From assembly GCF_003439125.1 (NCBI RefSeq), contig NZ_QSUU01000001.1, forward strand, positions 62,001 through 126,000: a stretch of DNA of 64,000 bases. Direction: 5' to 3'. The position numbers and the translations under genes are program-made. This stretch comes from Collinsella sp. OM04-5. Lineage in GTDB: Bacteria; Actinomycetota; Coriobacteriia; Coriobacteriales; Coriobacteriaceae. This document shows positions 1 through 6,989 of the stretch, one piece after another. The notes under the pieces are model-generated. The model did no database searches. It saw nothing but the letters and a program-made list of their open reading frames with translations, and had not been told where the DNA came from. Every line of letters starts with the position of its first letter. Position 1 is the first letter of the stretch.

Positions 1-1
1 A

Positions 2-577
2 TCTGCCGGAGAGGGGCTGGGCGTGTCGCTGCTCCATTGGATTATCGGCGACAGGCAGCGTAGCATCGTGGTCGAGATGATGGCTGACGGCCTGCACGTA
101 TACGACGATCCGGTCGACACCCTTGCCAACCAGCCGACCTTCCCGTGGCATATGGAAAATCTACGCACCTATATCACCGCCACAAGCGATTTTCCGCAGA
201 CGGCGACGTGGCGTGGCGCCGAGCTTAAGCCTTATGGTGCGGGTGCCGGCATGCGCGGTATTCCGGGTGACTGCTATTCGCCGAGCCGTTTTGTAAAGGC
301 GGCCTATCTCAATGCCAATTACCCGCAAAAGGAGAGCGAGGCCGAAAACGTCGTCCGCATGTTCCGCTCGCTCGAGGGCGTGGCGATGATCGAGGGGGCG
401 TCCAAGATGGGCGATGGCAAGTTCGAGAAGACGATCTACACCGGATGCTTTAGCGCTCGCACGGGCAATTATTACTATGCGACCTACGACGACCCGTCGA
501 TTCGCTACGTGAGCTTGATGGATGCCGAGGGTGCGAGCCCCGATAGGCTCGTGGTTCCCGAGCCGCGTCGCTCGTAG
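2..577 (+). CDS. Choloylglycine hydrolase family protein (bile salt hydrolase / penicillin V acylase type), C-terminal part
   Basis: The reading frame is open to the left window edge, so the N-terminus, including the catalytic Cys2 of this Ntn-hydrolase family, lies outside. What remains matches the family's C-terminal two thirds: a WIIGD.....IVVE strand pair, the LANQPTF segment holding a conserved Asn, the GIPGDCYSPSRFVKAAY block with the conserved Arg, and a final TGNYYYATYDD strand. Family members hydrolyse the amide bond of conjugated bile acids or of penicillin V; which substrate applies cannot be told without the N-terminal loops. It is followed by a hairpin terminator and a convergent transporter gene. 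A first GTG inside the window at 23 is only an internal codon. Confidence 0.88.
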   Translation, partial: SAGEGLGVSLLHWIIGDRQRSIVVEMMADGLHVYDDPVDTLANQPTFPWHMENLRTYITATSDFPQTATWRGAELKPYGAGAGMRGIPGDCYSPSRFVKAAYLNANYPQKESEAENVVRMFRSLEGVAMIEGASKMGDGKFEKTIYTGCFSARTGNYYYATYDDPSIRYVSLMDAEGASPDRLVVPEPRRS

Positions 578-600
578 CCGATAGCTTCACTGCAATGCAA

Positions 601-636
601 AGCGCCCCTGCGTCTCCTGTGAGGTGCAGGGGCGCT
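601..636. terminator. Hairpin between convergent genes
   Basis: An 11-bp perfect inverted repeat (AGCGCCCCTGC, 601-611, with its complement at 626-636) sits 23 nt after the choloylglycine hydrolase stop codon and before the end of the convergent EamA gene. There is no clean T-run on either side, so the terminator function is inferred from position and stem strength. Confidence 0.6.
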
Positions 637-679
637 GCGACCTGGGCTTTATCCCGCATGCGCCCCGAGAAAATGTCCC

Positions 680-1591
680 TTAAGCGCGTGCCGCCTGGGC
701 GACACCGGCCTTGGCGTTTGCGCGTTTGCCGGCGAGTTCGCAAAAAATCGCGCCGCCGATGATAAGTGCGGCGCCCATCAGGCGGACCGGTGTTATGGCT
801 TCGCCTAAAAGGACGGCGGAGAACACGACGGCCGAAAGCGGCTCGAGGTAGCCAACGACCGCGACGGTCTGGACGGGCAGCTTGGCGACGGCACTAAAGT
901 AGAGTAGGCAACCGATGCCGGTGTTGACGACGCCGAGCATGACGACGGCGCGCCAATCAATACTGGCGGCGACGCCGGCGGACAGGAATGAGGGAGCGCC
1001 CTGCGTGATGAGCGTGAGGACCAGCGCGGTCACAAAGGCGGCACTCACCTGGAGCGCGGAGTTCTCGAGGCCTTCGATGTGTGGTGCACCCTTGCTAGCG
1101 ATGACCATCAGCGCATAGCAAAATGCCGAGGCGATGCCGCAGACGATACCCGCAATGGGCATATTGCCGCCTAGACCTTGCGCTGCAATGAGAAAAGCAC
1201 CGCAAGCAACGGCGATAAAGCCGGCGATTTTGCCGCCGGTCAGCTTTTCGCCAAAGATGAGCGGGGAGAGCGCCATAACGATGATGGGGCCGCAGTAGTA
1301 CAGCAGCGAGGATACGCCGACGCCTATCGTCTGATACGCGCGGAACAGAAAAATCCAGCTGGCGCCCAGTGCGGCTCCCGAAAGGATCAGGGCTGCGGCT
1401 TCTCGGGGGCGAGATGGTGCTTGCAACGTATGGCGTTGGGTGATGGCGAGGATGGTGACAAGCGAGAAGGCTCCCAGAAAGGTGCGCAGCAGCACGATAT
1501 CGGAGCTCGGCAGCGCGATAGCCGCGGCGATGATGCCGTTAGAACCAAACAACAACAATGCTGCTAAATACGTAAACAGTCCGTTGTTCAT
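680..1591 (-). CDS. EamA/DMT-superfamily transporter (10-TM metabolite exporter type)
   Basis: The 303-residue protein is almost entirely hydrophobic and shows the two-repeat EamA layout: an N-terminal TYLAALLLFGSNGIIAAAIA helix, an internal LEPLSAVVFSAVLLGE motif near the end of the second repeat, and a short basic cytoplasmic tail. Such proteins export amino acids or other small metabolites, but the substrate cannot be read from sequence. It is transcribed divergently from a LysR regulator across about 100 bp that contain LysR-type palindromes, so the regulator probably controls it. A GAGGGGATGG stretch precedes the ATG. A second, unrelated EamA gene lies at 45.6 kb. Confidence 0.85.
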   Translation of the reverse strand: MNNGLFTYLAALLLFGSNGIIAAAIALPSSDIVLLRTFLGAFSLVTILAITQRHTLQAPSRPREAAALILSGAALGASWIFLFRAYQTIGVGVSSLLYYCGPIIVMALSPLIFGEKLTGGKIAGFIAVACGAFLIAAQGLGGNMPIAGIVCGIASAFCYALMVIASKGAPHIEGLENSALQVSAAFVTALVLTLITQGAPSFLSAGVAASIDWRAVVMLGVVNTGIGCLLYFSAVAKLPVQTVAVVGYLEPLSAVVFSAVLLGEAITPVRLMGAALIIGGAIFCELAGKRANAKAGVAQAARA

Positions 1592-1614
1592 GCGCTGCCA
1601 TCCCCTCTATATCC

Positions 1615-1664
1615 GAACATGTTCACTATGGGTGAACTGGCTTTAGAAGAAAAGCGAATATAAT
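1615..1664 (+). promoter_or_regulatory. LysR-type operator palindromes and -10 box
   Basis: GTTCAC-N5-GTGAAC (1621-1637) is a perfect palindrome that contains a T-N11-A LysR box. It overlaps a second small palindrome, GAAC-AT-GTTC (1615-1624). A TATAAT hexamer at 1659-1664 fits a -10 box for the LysR gene. No strong -35 is present at 17 bp, which would suit activator or autoregulator control. Confidence 0.55.
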
Positions 1665-1709
1665 GCATGGAAAACATAACAAAAACTCATGCAAGGGTGG
1701 GGACGTGCT

Positions 1710-2567
1710 GTGGAGACCAATATCCAAAAGATGCAAGTGCTGCTCGAGACGGTGCGTGCCGGCAGCTTTACGCGTGCTGCAGAGCGGCTGAGCTACTCGC
1801 AGTCGGGCGTGAGCCGCATGGTGGGCGACCTTGAGGCAGACTGGGGTTTTAAGGTGCTCGACCGCAGCCGCGAGGGCGTGGTGCTTTCTGCCGACGGGCG
1901 GCAGGTCATGCCGGCAGTCGAGGCGTTATGCGAAGAGTTTGGCCGCCTGCAGCGACGCGTGGACGAGATGCGAGGGCTCATGCGTGGCAAGATCTGTATC
2001 GGTACGTTTTCGAGTGTGGCGACCCATGTACTGCCGCCGGTGATTGCGCGCTTTCGCGCCGATCACCCGGACGTCGATTATGAGTTGCTGATGGGCGATT
2101 ACTCAGAGATCGAACAATGGGTGGCAGAGGGTCGCTGCGATCTGGGCTTTATCCCGCGTGAGCCACGCGGCGCCGGCATGGCATCGCGACCGTTGGTGCA
2201 AGACGAGCTGATGGCCGTGGTGCCAGCGGACTCCTCGCTTGCCACCGCGGAGGTCGTTTCCCTTGCCGATTTGGCCAACGAGCAGTTTATTCTGCTGGAA
2301 CGCGGCACCGATGACGAGATTACGCCGCTGTTTCGTCGGGCGGGACTGACAGTGCGATCAAAACTGTCGACCTGGGATGACTATGCGATTATGGCCATGG
2401 TCGAGGACGGCCTGGGCGTGAGCATTCTTCCCGCGCTCATCTTGCGCCGCTGTCAGTTCGATGTTGCCGTGCGTTCGCTCGAGGGACATCCCCATCGGCA
2501 AATCAATGCGATATATCGCACGACTGATGTTTCGCTTGCCGCTGCCCGATTCCTTGAATACCTCTAA
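1710..2567 (+). CDS. LysR family transcriptional regulator
   Basis: The protein has an N-terminal winged HTH (about residues 5-65: LLETVRAGSFTRAAERL followed by SYSQSGVSRMVGDLE) and a periplasmic-binding-like effector domain (from IGTFSSVATHVLPPVI on), a typical length for LysR proteins. A GTG at 1710, preceded by GGGTGGGGA, gives a standard N-terminus (VETNIQKMQVLLE); an in-frame ATG at 1689 would add seven residues. The divergent EamA exporter and the palindrome in the shared intergenic region make it the likely local regulator. The effector is unknown. Confidence 0.85.
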   Translation: METNIQKMQVLLETVRAGSFTRAAERLSYSQSGVSRMVGDLEADWGFKVLDRSREGVVLSADGRQVMPAVEALCEEFGRLQRRVDEMRGLMRGKICIGTFSSVATHVLPPVIARFRADHPDVDYELLMGDYSEIEQWVAEGRCDLGFIPREPRGAGMASRPLVQDELMAVVPADSSLATAEVVSLADLANEQFILLERGTDDEITPLFRRAGLTVRSKLSTWDDYAIMAMVEDGLGVSILPALILRRCQFDVAVRSLEGHPHRQINAIYRTTDVSLAAARFLEYL

Positions 2568-2626
2568 ACGTGTATACGTCATTGTCCGCCTTGGGCAAAT
2601 CTTGGGGTTCGGTACATTTTCTTATG

Positions 2627-2711
2627 AAATTGAACTTTCGAATGAGGTGCCGCGCTATACTGCTGCCTAAATTGAACCTTAGTTCAATTCGTGTTCTATA
2701 AATTGAACTTT
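2627..2711 (+). promoter_or_regulatory. AATTGAAC repeats, probable operator of the HTH-aminotransferase gene
   Basis: The 12-mer AAATTGAACTTT occurs as a direct repeat at 2627-2638 and 2700-2711. Between them lies a perfect inverted repeat, ATTGAAC-N4-GTTCAAT (2671-2688). A TATACT at 2656-2661 could be the -10 box, which would put the palindrome just after the transcription start. This arrangement fits autoregulation by the XRE-type HTH encoded immediately downstream; that is inference from position. Confidence 0.5.
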
Positions 2712-2729
2712 GCCAGCAAGGAGGTTCCT

Positions 2730-4250
2730 GTGGCCCAAGAGACGTTTAGCGATCGCCTGCGACAGGCTATGTCCGATCGCGATGTTCGACAGTCGGACGT
2801 GATTCGTGCATCGGAGATGTTCGGCAAAAAACTCGGTAAGAGTCAGATGAGCCAATATGTGAGCGGCAAGACGATCCCGCGGCGCGATGTGGCAGAGCTG
2901 CTCGCCCGCATTTTGGAGGTCGATGTTACCTGGCTGCTCGCCGGTGACGCCGATCAAAGCGAGGCATCATCGCCCCGCAACGTTTCCAGGCCCGAACCCC
3001 ATCCCTCAGCTCAAATTCCAAGGAGCGCCACCATGCGTACTTTTTCTAAATCCACCAAGCTCGATAACGTCCTGTATGACGTGCGCGGTCCTGTCGTCGA
3101 CGAGGCCGCCCGTATGGAGGACGAGGGCGAGCGCATCCTCAAGCTCAACATCGGCAATCCGGCACCCTTTGGTTTCCGCACGCCCGATGAGGTCATTAAG
3201 GACATGCGCCAGCAGCTGCCCGACTGCGAAGGCTATTCCAACTCGCGCGGCCTGTTCTCCGCGCGCAAGGCGATTATGCAGTACTCGCAGATCAAGGGCC
3301 TGCCCAATGTTCAGATGGAGCACATCTACACGGGCAACGGCGTGTCCGAACTCATTCAGCTTTCGATGAACGCGCTGCTCGACAACGGCGACGAGATTCT
3401 GATCCCCAGCCCTGACTATCCGCTCTGGACGGCGTGCGCAACCCTTGCCGGTGGTCATCCCGTGCACTATCTGTGCGATGAACAGGCGGATTGGTATCCC
3501 GACCTGGAGGATATGGAGTCCAAGATCACGAGCGCGACCAAGGCCCTCGTCATCATCAACCCCAACAACCCCACGGGCTCTGTCTATCCGCGCGAGGTGC
3601 TCGAGGGCATTGTTGAGATCGCGCGCAGGCACCAGCTCATGATTTTTGCCGACGAGATCTACGACCGCCTGTGCATGGACGGCTACGAGCACGTCTCCAT
3701 TGCCTCGCTCGCCCCCGACCTGCCCTGCATTACGTTTAGCGGCCTGTCCAAGTCGCATATGATCGCGGGTTATCGCATTGGCTGGATGGTGCTTTCGGGC
3801 AACCAACGCTGCATGAGCGACTTCATCATGGGCATCAACATGCTCTCTAACATGCGCCTGTGCTCTAACGTACCGGCTCAGTCGATCGTCCAGACGGCAC
3901 TCGGCGGCCATCAGTCGGTCAACGACTACATCCGCCCCGGCGGTCGTGTCTACGAGCAGCGCAACTTTGTGTACGAGGCGCTCAGCAAGATCGACGGCAT
4001 CTCGGTGGTCAAGCCGCGTGCGGCGTTCTATATCTTCCCCAAGATGGATGTTAAAAAGTTCAACATCACCGACGACGAGCAGTTTGCCCTCGACCTGCTG
4101 CACGAGAAGAAGATCCTCATCACGCGTGGCGGCGGCTTTAACTGGGGCGAGCCCGACCACTTCCGCATCGTGTACCTGCCGCGCATGGAAGTGCTCAAAG
4201 AGTCGCTCGAAGACCTCGCCGACTTCTTTGACCATTACCGTCAATCGTAG
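2730..4250 (+). CDS. alaA: XRE-type HTH fused to alanine aminotransferase (AlaA-like)
   Basis: Residues about 5-70 form an XRE-like HTH (FSDRLRQAMSDRDVRQSDV, then KSQMSQYVSGKTIPRRDVAELLARIL). A 25-residue Pro/Ser-rich linker follows, then a full class I aminotransferase beginning at MRTFSKSTKLDNVLYDVRGP. The aminotransferase carries the INPNNPTG motif and the PLP lysine in SGLSKSHMIAGYRIGW (Lys341 of the long form). AlaA makes alanine from pyruvate and glutamate. I chose the GTG at 2730 because AAGGAGG lies 5-6 nt upstream; the ATG-less extension to 2691 has no ribosome site. A second strong ribosome site precedes an internal ATG at 3033, so a regulator-free enzyme may also be made. The fusion suggests metabolic autoregulation. 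Confidence 0.9.
   Translation: MAQETFSDRLRQAMSDRDVRQSDVIRASEMFGKKLGKSQMSQYVSGKTIPRRDVAELLARILEVDVTWLLAGDADQSEASSPRNVSRPEPHPSAQIPRSATMRTFSKSTKLDNVLYDVRGPVVDEAARMEDEGERILKLNIGNPAPFGFRTPDEVIKDMRQQLPDCEGYSNSRGLFSARKAIMQYSQIKGLPNVQMEHIYTGNGVSELIQLSMNALLDNGDEILIPSPDYPLWTACATLAGGHPVHYLCDEQADWYPDLEDMESKITSATKALVIINPNNPTGSVYPREVLEGIVEIARRHQLMIFADEIYDRLCMDGYEHVSIASLAPDLPCITFSGLSKSHMIAGYRIGWMVLSGNQRCMSDFIMGINMLSNMRLCSNVPAQSIVQTALGGHQSVNDYIRPGGRVYEQRNFVYEALSKIDGISVVKPRAAFYIFPKMDVKKFNITDDEQFALDLLHEKKILITRGGGFNWGEPDHFRIVYLPRMEVLKESLEDLADFFDHYRQS
3020..3035 (+). promoter_or_regulatory. Internal ribosome binding site and start codon for an aminotransferase-only product
   Basis: AAGGAG at 3020-3025 is followed by 7 nt and an in-frame ATG at 3033. 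This ATG is exactly the start of free-standing AlaA proteins (MRTFSKSTKLDNVLYDV). The spacing is ideal, so two products from one gene are likely: an HTH-enzyme fusion and the enzyme alone. Confidence 0.6.
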
Positions 4251-4345
4251 GGGATTAGGTGTCTGCCGCCACAAGAATCGAGGCGTAGCAGGATAGACAT
4301 ACGACAGCGAGCGAGCCGCATTTGCGCCAAGGTGACGTGAAATGA

Positions 4346-4374
4346 GAGGGCGCTGACCTTTTGGTCGCGCCCTC
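4346..4374 (+). terminator. Hairpin after alaA
   Basis: GAGGGCGC (4346-4353) pairs with GCGCCCTC (4367-4374) across a 13-nt loop, followed by GAAATTG. It lies about 95 nt after the aminotransferase stop and before the convergent deformylase gene. Confidence 0.5.
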
Positions 4375-4424
4375 GAAATTGAACGTCAGATTGGCGTGAA
4401 TGCGGCTCGCGCAGCGTCAAGTGG

Positions 4425-4448
4425 TCCGCCGTTCGGTAGAACGGCGGA
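4425..4448 (-). terminator. Hairpin directly after the deformylase stop codon
   Basis: A 10-bp perfect stem (TCCGCCGTTC, 4425-4434, with 4439-4448) closes a 4-nt loop. It begins 1-2 nt after the def stop codon on the minus strand. It has no T-run, so termination is inferred from stem and position. Confidence 0.5.
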
Positions 4449-4449
4449 A

Positions 4450-4860
4450 CTAGATCACAATTCCGTTGCAGTGGTCGATTTCGTGTTGGATGATCTCGGC
4501 GGTGTAACCCGAGAAGTTTTTGATGCGGTGGACGAAGTTCTCGTCCAAATACTCCACCTTAATGCGACGATAGCGGGTACAGGGACGCTCTCCAGCCAGC
4601 GAAAGGCATCCTTCGCTCGTCTGATAGGCATTGACCTGCTCAAGAATTTGAGGGTTGTACATCAACAGCGCCCTGTTGCCATCCTTTACGCAGATGATGC
4701 GTTTGCGCACGCCGATCATGTTGGCGGCGAGACCCGCGCACTCGTGCTCATGCTCATGGAGCGTATCCAGGAGGTCCTGCCCGGTCACGGCGTCATCGGG
4801 ACCCGCGTCTTCGGAAGGCGGGCGTAAAAAGAACTCGGATTTCATGATGGGCTTAATCAT
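4450..4860 (-). CDS. def: Peptide deformylase, short type
   Basis: All three deformylase motifs are present in order: GLAANMIG (motif I, with N-M in place of the usual P-Q), EGCLSLAG (motif II, metal-binding Cys) and QHEIDHCNG (motif III, HExxH metal site and catalytic Glu). At 136 residues it belongs to the short, C-terminally trimmed subgroup seen in anaerobic Gram-positives. It removes the formyl group from nascent proteins in the cytoplasm. AAGGAG sits 6 nt before the ATG. The altered motif I is characteristic of this subgroup, so activity on ordinary formyl-peptides is likely but not certain. Confidence 0.85.
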   Translation of the reverse strand: MIKPIMKSEFFLRPPSEDAGPDDAVTGQDLLDTLHEHEHECAGLAANMIGVRKRIICVKDGNRALLMYNPQILEQVNAYQTSEGCLSLAGERPCTRYRRIKVEYLDENFVHRIKNFSGYTAEIIQHEIDHCNGIVI

Positions 4861-4983
4861 GGCGGGCTCCTTAAGGTGGACACGTTTGGTTCAGGTCATG
4901 ATACCGCGACATGTCGCATTAATGTGTGCACATAGATTCTGCAGCTAGATTGGCGGGCGACACCATAAACTAATGGACGTTTT

Positions 4984-5070
4984 GCCGAGAGGCATGAATG
5001 TTTAAAGCGCAAAGAGTGCGCGACGGGCCCCGCGAATGGGGCGATGATGCCCGAGAGGGCCAAGAAGGAG
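4984..5070 (+). promoter_or_regulatory. 5' leader of the RGG-protein gene with small GAGA-loop hairpins
   Basis: The leader holds GCC-GAGA-GGC (4984-4993), then GCCCC-N6-GGGGC (5027-5042), then GCCC-GAGA-GGGC (5049-5060), the last ending 4 nt before the ribosome site AAGGAG (5065-5070). Hairpins stacked against the ribosome site could allow autoregulation by the RNA-binding-like product; this is inference. Confidence 0.4.
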
Positions 5071-5074
5071 TCTC

Positions 5075-5986
5075 ATGTCCGAGAACGAAGAGATCATGAA
5101 CGAGACCGAGAACGAGACCATGGCTGCCGAGGTTGAGGCAGTCGAGACCGTGGAGACCGAAGCTGCCGAGGTTGAGGCTGCTGACGAGGTTTCCGCCGAG
5201 GAGGAGGCCGAGGTTGTCGAGGCCGCCGTTGATTACGATGACGAAGAGCTGATGGACAAGATGCAGAAGGCCGCCCGCCTGCTGCGTAGCCGTCGCTTTG
5301 CTATTTCCAAGGAGGAGGAGGCCAAGGCCGAGCGCATGGCAAACATCGAGCGCGCCATCAAGCTCCTTGACCTCAAGCCCAAGATGGAGCAGAAGGAGAT
5401 GTCCGACCTGCTGGGCATGCGCCTCCGTGAGCTCGATGGCCTGATGGCCGAGGCCGAGGCTGCCGATCTGGTCGGCCGCATCGACGACGCCGAGGGCGAT
5501 ATGCGCAAGATCGTCGTCTTCGCTGCCGAGGATGCTGCCGAGGGCCTGGTCGAGCTTGCCAACAAGAAGGAGAAGCTCCTGCCCGAGCTTTCTTATGAGG
5601 AGGCCACCGAGCTGATGGCCGCCCTCGATAAGGTTATCGCTCCGCTTGTCGCCATGGGCTTGGACGAGGACCGCGGTCCTCGTGGCGGCCGTGACGAGCG
5701 CGGTGGCCGTGGCGGTGACCGTGGCGGTCGCGGCGGCTTTGGCGATCGCGGTGGCCGTGGCGGTGACCGCGGCGGTCGCGGCGGCGATCGCGGCGGCCGT
5801 GGCGGCTTTGGCGACCGTGGCGGCGACCGCGGCGGTCGCGGCGGCTTTGGCGGCAACCGTGGTGGCTTTGGCGACCGTGGCGGCAACCGTGGCGGCTTCG
5901 GCGGCAACCGTGGCGGCGACCGCGGCGGTCGCGGTGGTGATCGCGGCGGCCGCAACGGTGGCGGCTTCCGCGGCAACCGCTTCTAA
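5075..5986 (+). CDS. Acidic/winged-helix-like protein with a long C-terminal RGG box
   Basis: I do not recognise a named family. The 303-residue protein has three parts. An acidic N-terminus (about residues 1-60) is rich in Glu and Val. A helical middle (about 60-195) contains LLDLKPKMEQKEMSDLLGMRLRELD and resembles a winged-helix fold. The C-terminal ~105 residues are almost only Arg, Gly, Asp, Phe and Asn, in RGG/DRGG/GGFG repeats. RGG boxes bind RNA and promote condensates in eukaryotes and are uncommon in bacteria. The repeat DNA (about 5690-5975) is built of near-identical GGCGGTCGCGGC-type units prone to slippage. A structured repeat element starts 4 nt after the stop. RNA chaperone or RNA-processing roles are guesses. 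Confidence 0.8.
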   Translation: MSENEEIMNETENETMAAEVEAVETVETEAAEVEAADEVSAEEEAEVVEAAVDYDDEELMDKMQKAARLLRSRRFAISKEEEAKAERMANIERAIKLLDLKPKMEQKEMSDLLGMRLRELDGLMAEAEAADLVGRIDDAEGDMRKIVVFAAEDAAEGLVELANKKEKLLPELSYEEATELMAALDKVIAPLVAMGLDEDRGPRGGRDERGGRGGDRGGRGGFGDRGGRGGDRGGRGGDRGGRGGFGDRGGDRGGRGGFGGNRGGFGDRGGNRGGFGGNRGGDRGGRGGDRGGRNGGGFRGNRF

Positions 5987-5990
5987 TTGG

Positions 5991-6160
5991 GTTGCGCGGT
6001 TTTACCAAACCGCGCAACTGCTCGACGCTGCGCGGCCACCAGAGCGACAAATTGTCATTCAAAGAGGACGGCATGACCAGAAGGTCTATGCCGTCCTCTT
6101 TTCATGCCAATTTGTTCGCTCTGGTGGGCGCTCGCTTTCGTTGCCGAAACATCGACATTG
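5991..6160 (+). repeat. Structured ~170-nt element, copy A
   Basis: This element starts 4 nt after the RGG-protein stop and has a near copy at 61301-61469. It comprises three parts. Stem 1 is a 12-bp perfect hairpin with a TACC loop (5991-6002/6007-6018). A long outer stem pairs 6036-6046 with 6117-6127 and 6047-6054 with 6108-6115, with one bulged T at 6116. An inner hairpin pairs 6061-6078 with 6083-6101 around an AGAA loop. Compared with copy B, at least four pairs change on both sides. The stretch 5987-6381 is otherwise filled by three further hairpins and holds no gene. Confidence 0.8.
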
Positions 6161-6170
6161 CCTTGGTCGA

Positions 6171-6222
6171 AACCTGCCAAAAAGGGACAGGTTTATTTTG
6201 GTCGGTTTTATCTGGGCAAACG
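6171..6222 (+). repeat. 52-bp hairpin repeat with GGGACAGG loop, copy 1
   Basis: This stretch matches the reverse complement of 29887-29938 at 49 of 52 positions. The arms (AACCTGCCAAAA and TTTTGGTCGGTT) enclose a conserved AGGGACAGGTTTA loop and are followed by TTATCTGGGCAAACG. The hairpin plus TTTTAT tail resembles an intrinsic terminator. Confidence 0.75.
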
Positions 6223-6237
6223 TGGTCATCTATCGCA

Positions 6238-6299
6238 ATGTAGTCGTTGGGGACGTTCTTGTTTGAGTAGTCGTTTAAGAACGTCCCCAACGACTACAT
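6238..6299. terminator. 23-bp perfect hairpin
   Basis: Positions 6238-6260 and 6277-6299 are perfect complements (23 bp) around a 16-nt loop. It lies between the convergent RGG-protein and pdxT genes. No T-run follows; it may be a bidirectional terminator or part of a repeat family. Confidence 0.6.
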
Positions 6300-6304
6300 A
6301 GTAT

Positions 6305-6368
6305 GAGAGTGGATAATCTCCTGGTATGAGCCCATATTCATGCTCAAGGTGGGGGATTATCCACTCTC
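6305..6368 (-). terminator. Hairpin downstream of pdxT
   Basis: GAGAGTGGATAATC (6305-6318) pairs perfectly with 6355-6368 across a 36-nt loop. On the minus strand it starts 14 nt after the pdxT stop codon. Confidence 0.55.
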
Positions 6369-6381
6369 GTTTCTGTTCTTC

Positions 6382-6969
6382 CTACATTTGTAGGAGCAGT
6401 TCGTGGAGGCGGGTGTCTTCGTCGAGTTCGGGGTGGAAGGTTACGCCGAGCTGGTTGCCTTGGCGGGCGGCGACGATGCGCCCGTCGACTTTCGCTAAGG
6501 CCTTGGCGTCGCCGTGGACCTCGACGATGCGGGGCGCGCGGATAAACGTCAGCGGCACTTCACCGTCGATGCCGGCTACCTGCCCCTTGGTTCGAAAACT
6601 GCCGAGCTGCCTGCCGTAGGCATTGCGCTCGACAAGTACATCCATGGTTGCCAAACGCGGCGTCCCCTTATCGTCATGGGCGGCAAGGTCGTGAGCCAGC
6701 AGAATCAGGCCGGCGCAGGTGCCCAGGACGGGCATGCCTTTAGCGATGCGGGCACGAAGCTCCTCGAGCATGCCCAACTCATCAAGCAGCTTCCCTTGAA
6801 CGGTAGACTCGCCGCCGGGAAGTACCAGACGGTCAAAGTCCTGCTTCAAATCAGCCGCCTGCCTCAGCTCAATACAACGTGCGCCCAGCTCGGATAGCCT
6901 TGCCTCGTGCTCGGCAAAAGCACCTTGGACCGCCAGCACGGCGACCGTTTGGTCTGCATAATCGCTCAT
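6382..6969 (-). CDS. pdxT: Pyridoxal 5'-phosphate synthase glutaminase subunit
   Basis: PdxT is a class I glutaminase that feeds ammonia to PdxS. The protein has VAVLAVQGAFAEHEARL at the N-terminus, the LVLPGGESTVQGKLL loop, the nucleophile Cys in GTCAGLILLA, and the His/Glu pair in VTFHPELDEDTRLH. Its 195 residues are normal for the family. It lies 20 nt downstream of pdxS in one operon, with AAGGATCG before the ATG. A long hairpin follows the stop codon. Regulation by the divergent PdxR is likely. Confidence 0.95.
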   Translation of the reverse strand: MSDYADQTVAVLAVQGAFAEHEARLSELGARCIELRQAADLKQDFDRLVLPGGESTVQGKLLDELGMLEELRARIAKGMPVLGTCAGLILLAHDLAAHDDKGTPRLATMDVLVERNAYGRQLGSFRTKGQVAGIDGEVPLTFIRAPRIVEVHGDAKALAKVDGRIVAARQGNQLGVTFHPELDEDTRLHELLLQM

Positions 6970-6989
6970 GTGCGATCCTTTCTGTTGGA

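Noticed and set aside
3006..4274. 422-codon minus-strand frame opposite alaA
   Set aside because: Antisense shadow of the aminotransferase, whose motifs are unambiguous on the plus strand.
4861..5074. tRNA or other stable RNA gene between def and the RGG gene
   Set aside because: No cloverleaf or CCA-type end could be folded; only short leader hairpins are present.
5593..6074. Pro/Arg- and His/Arg-rich minus-strand frames over the RGG repeats
   Set aside because: These are direct products of reading the Gly/Arg repeat DNA in other frames.
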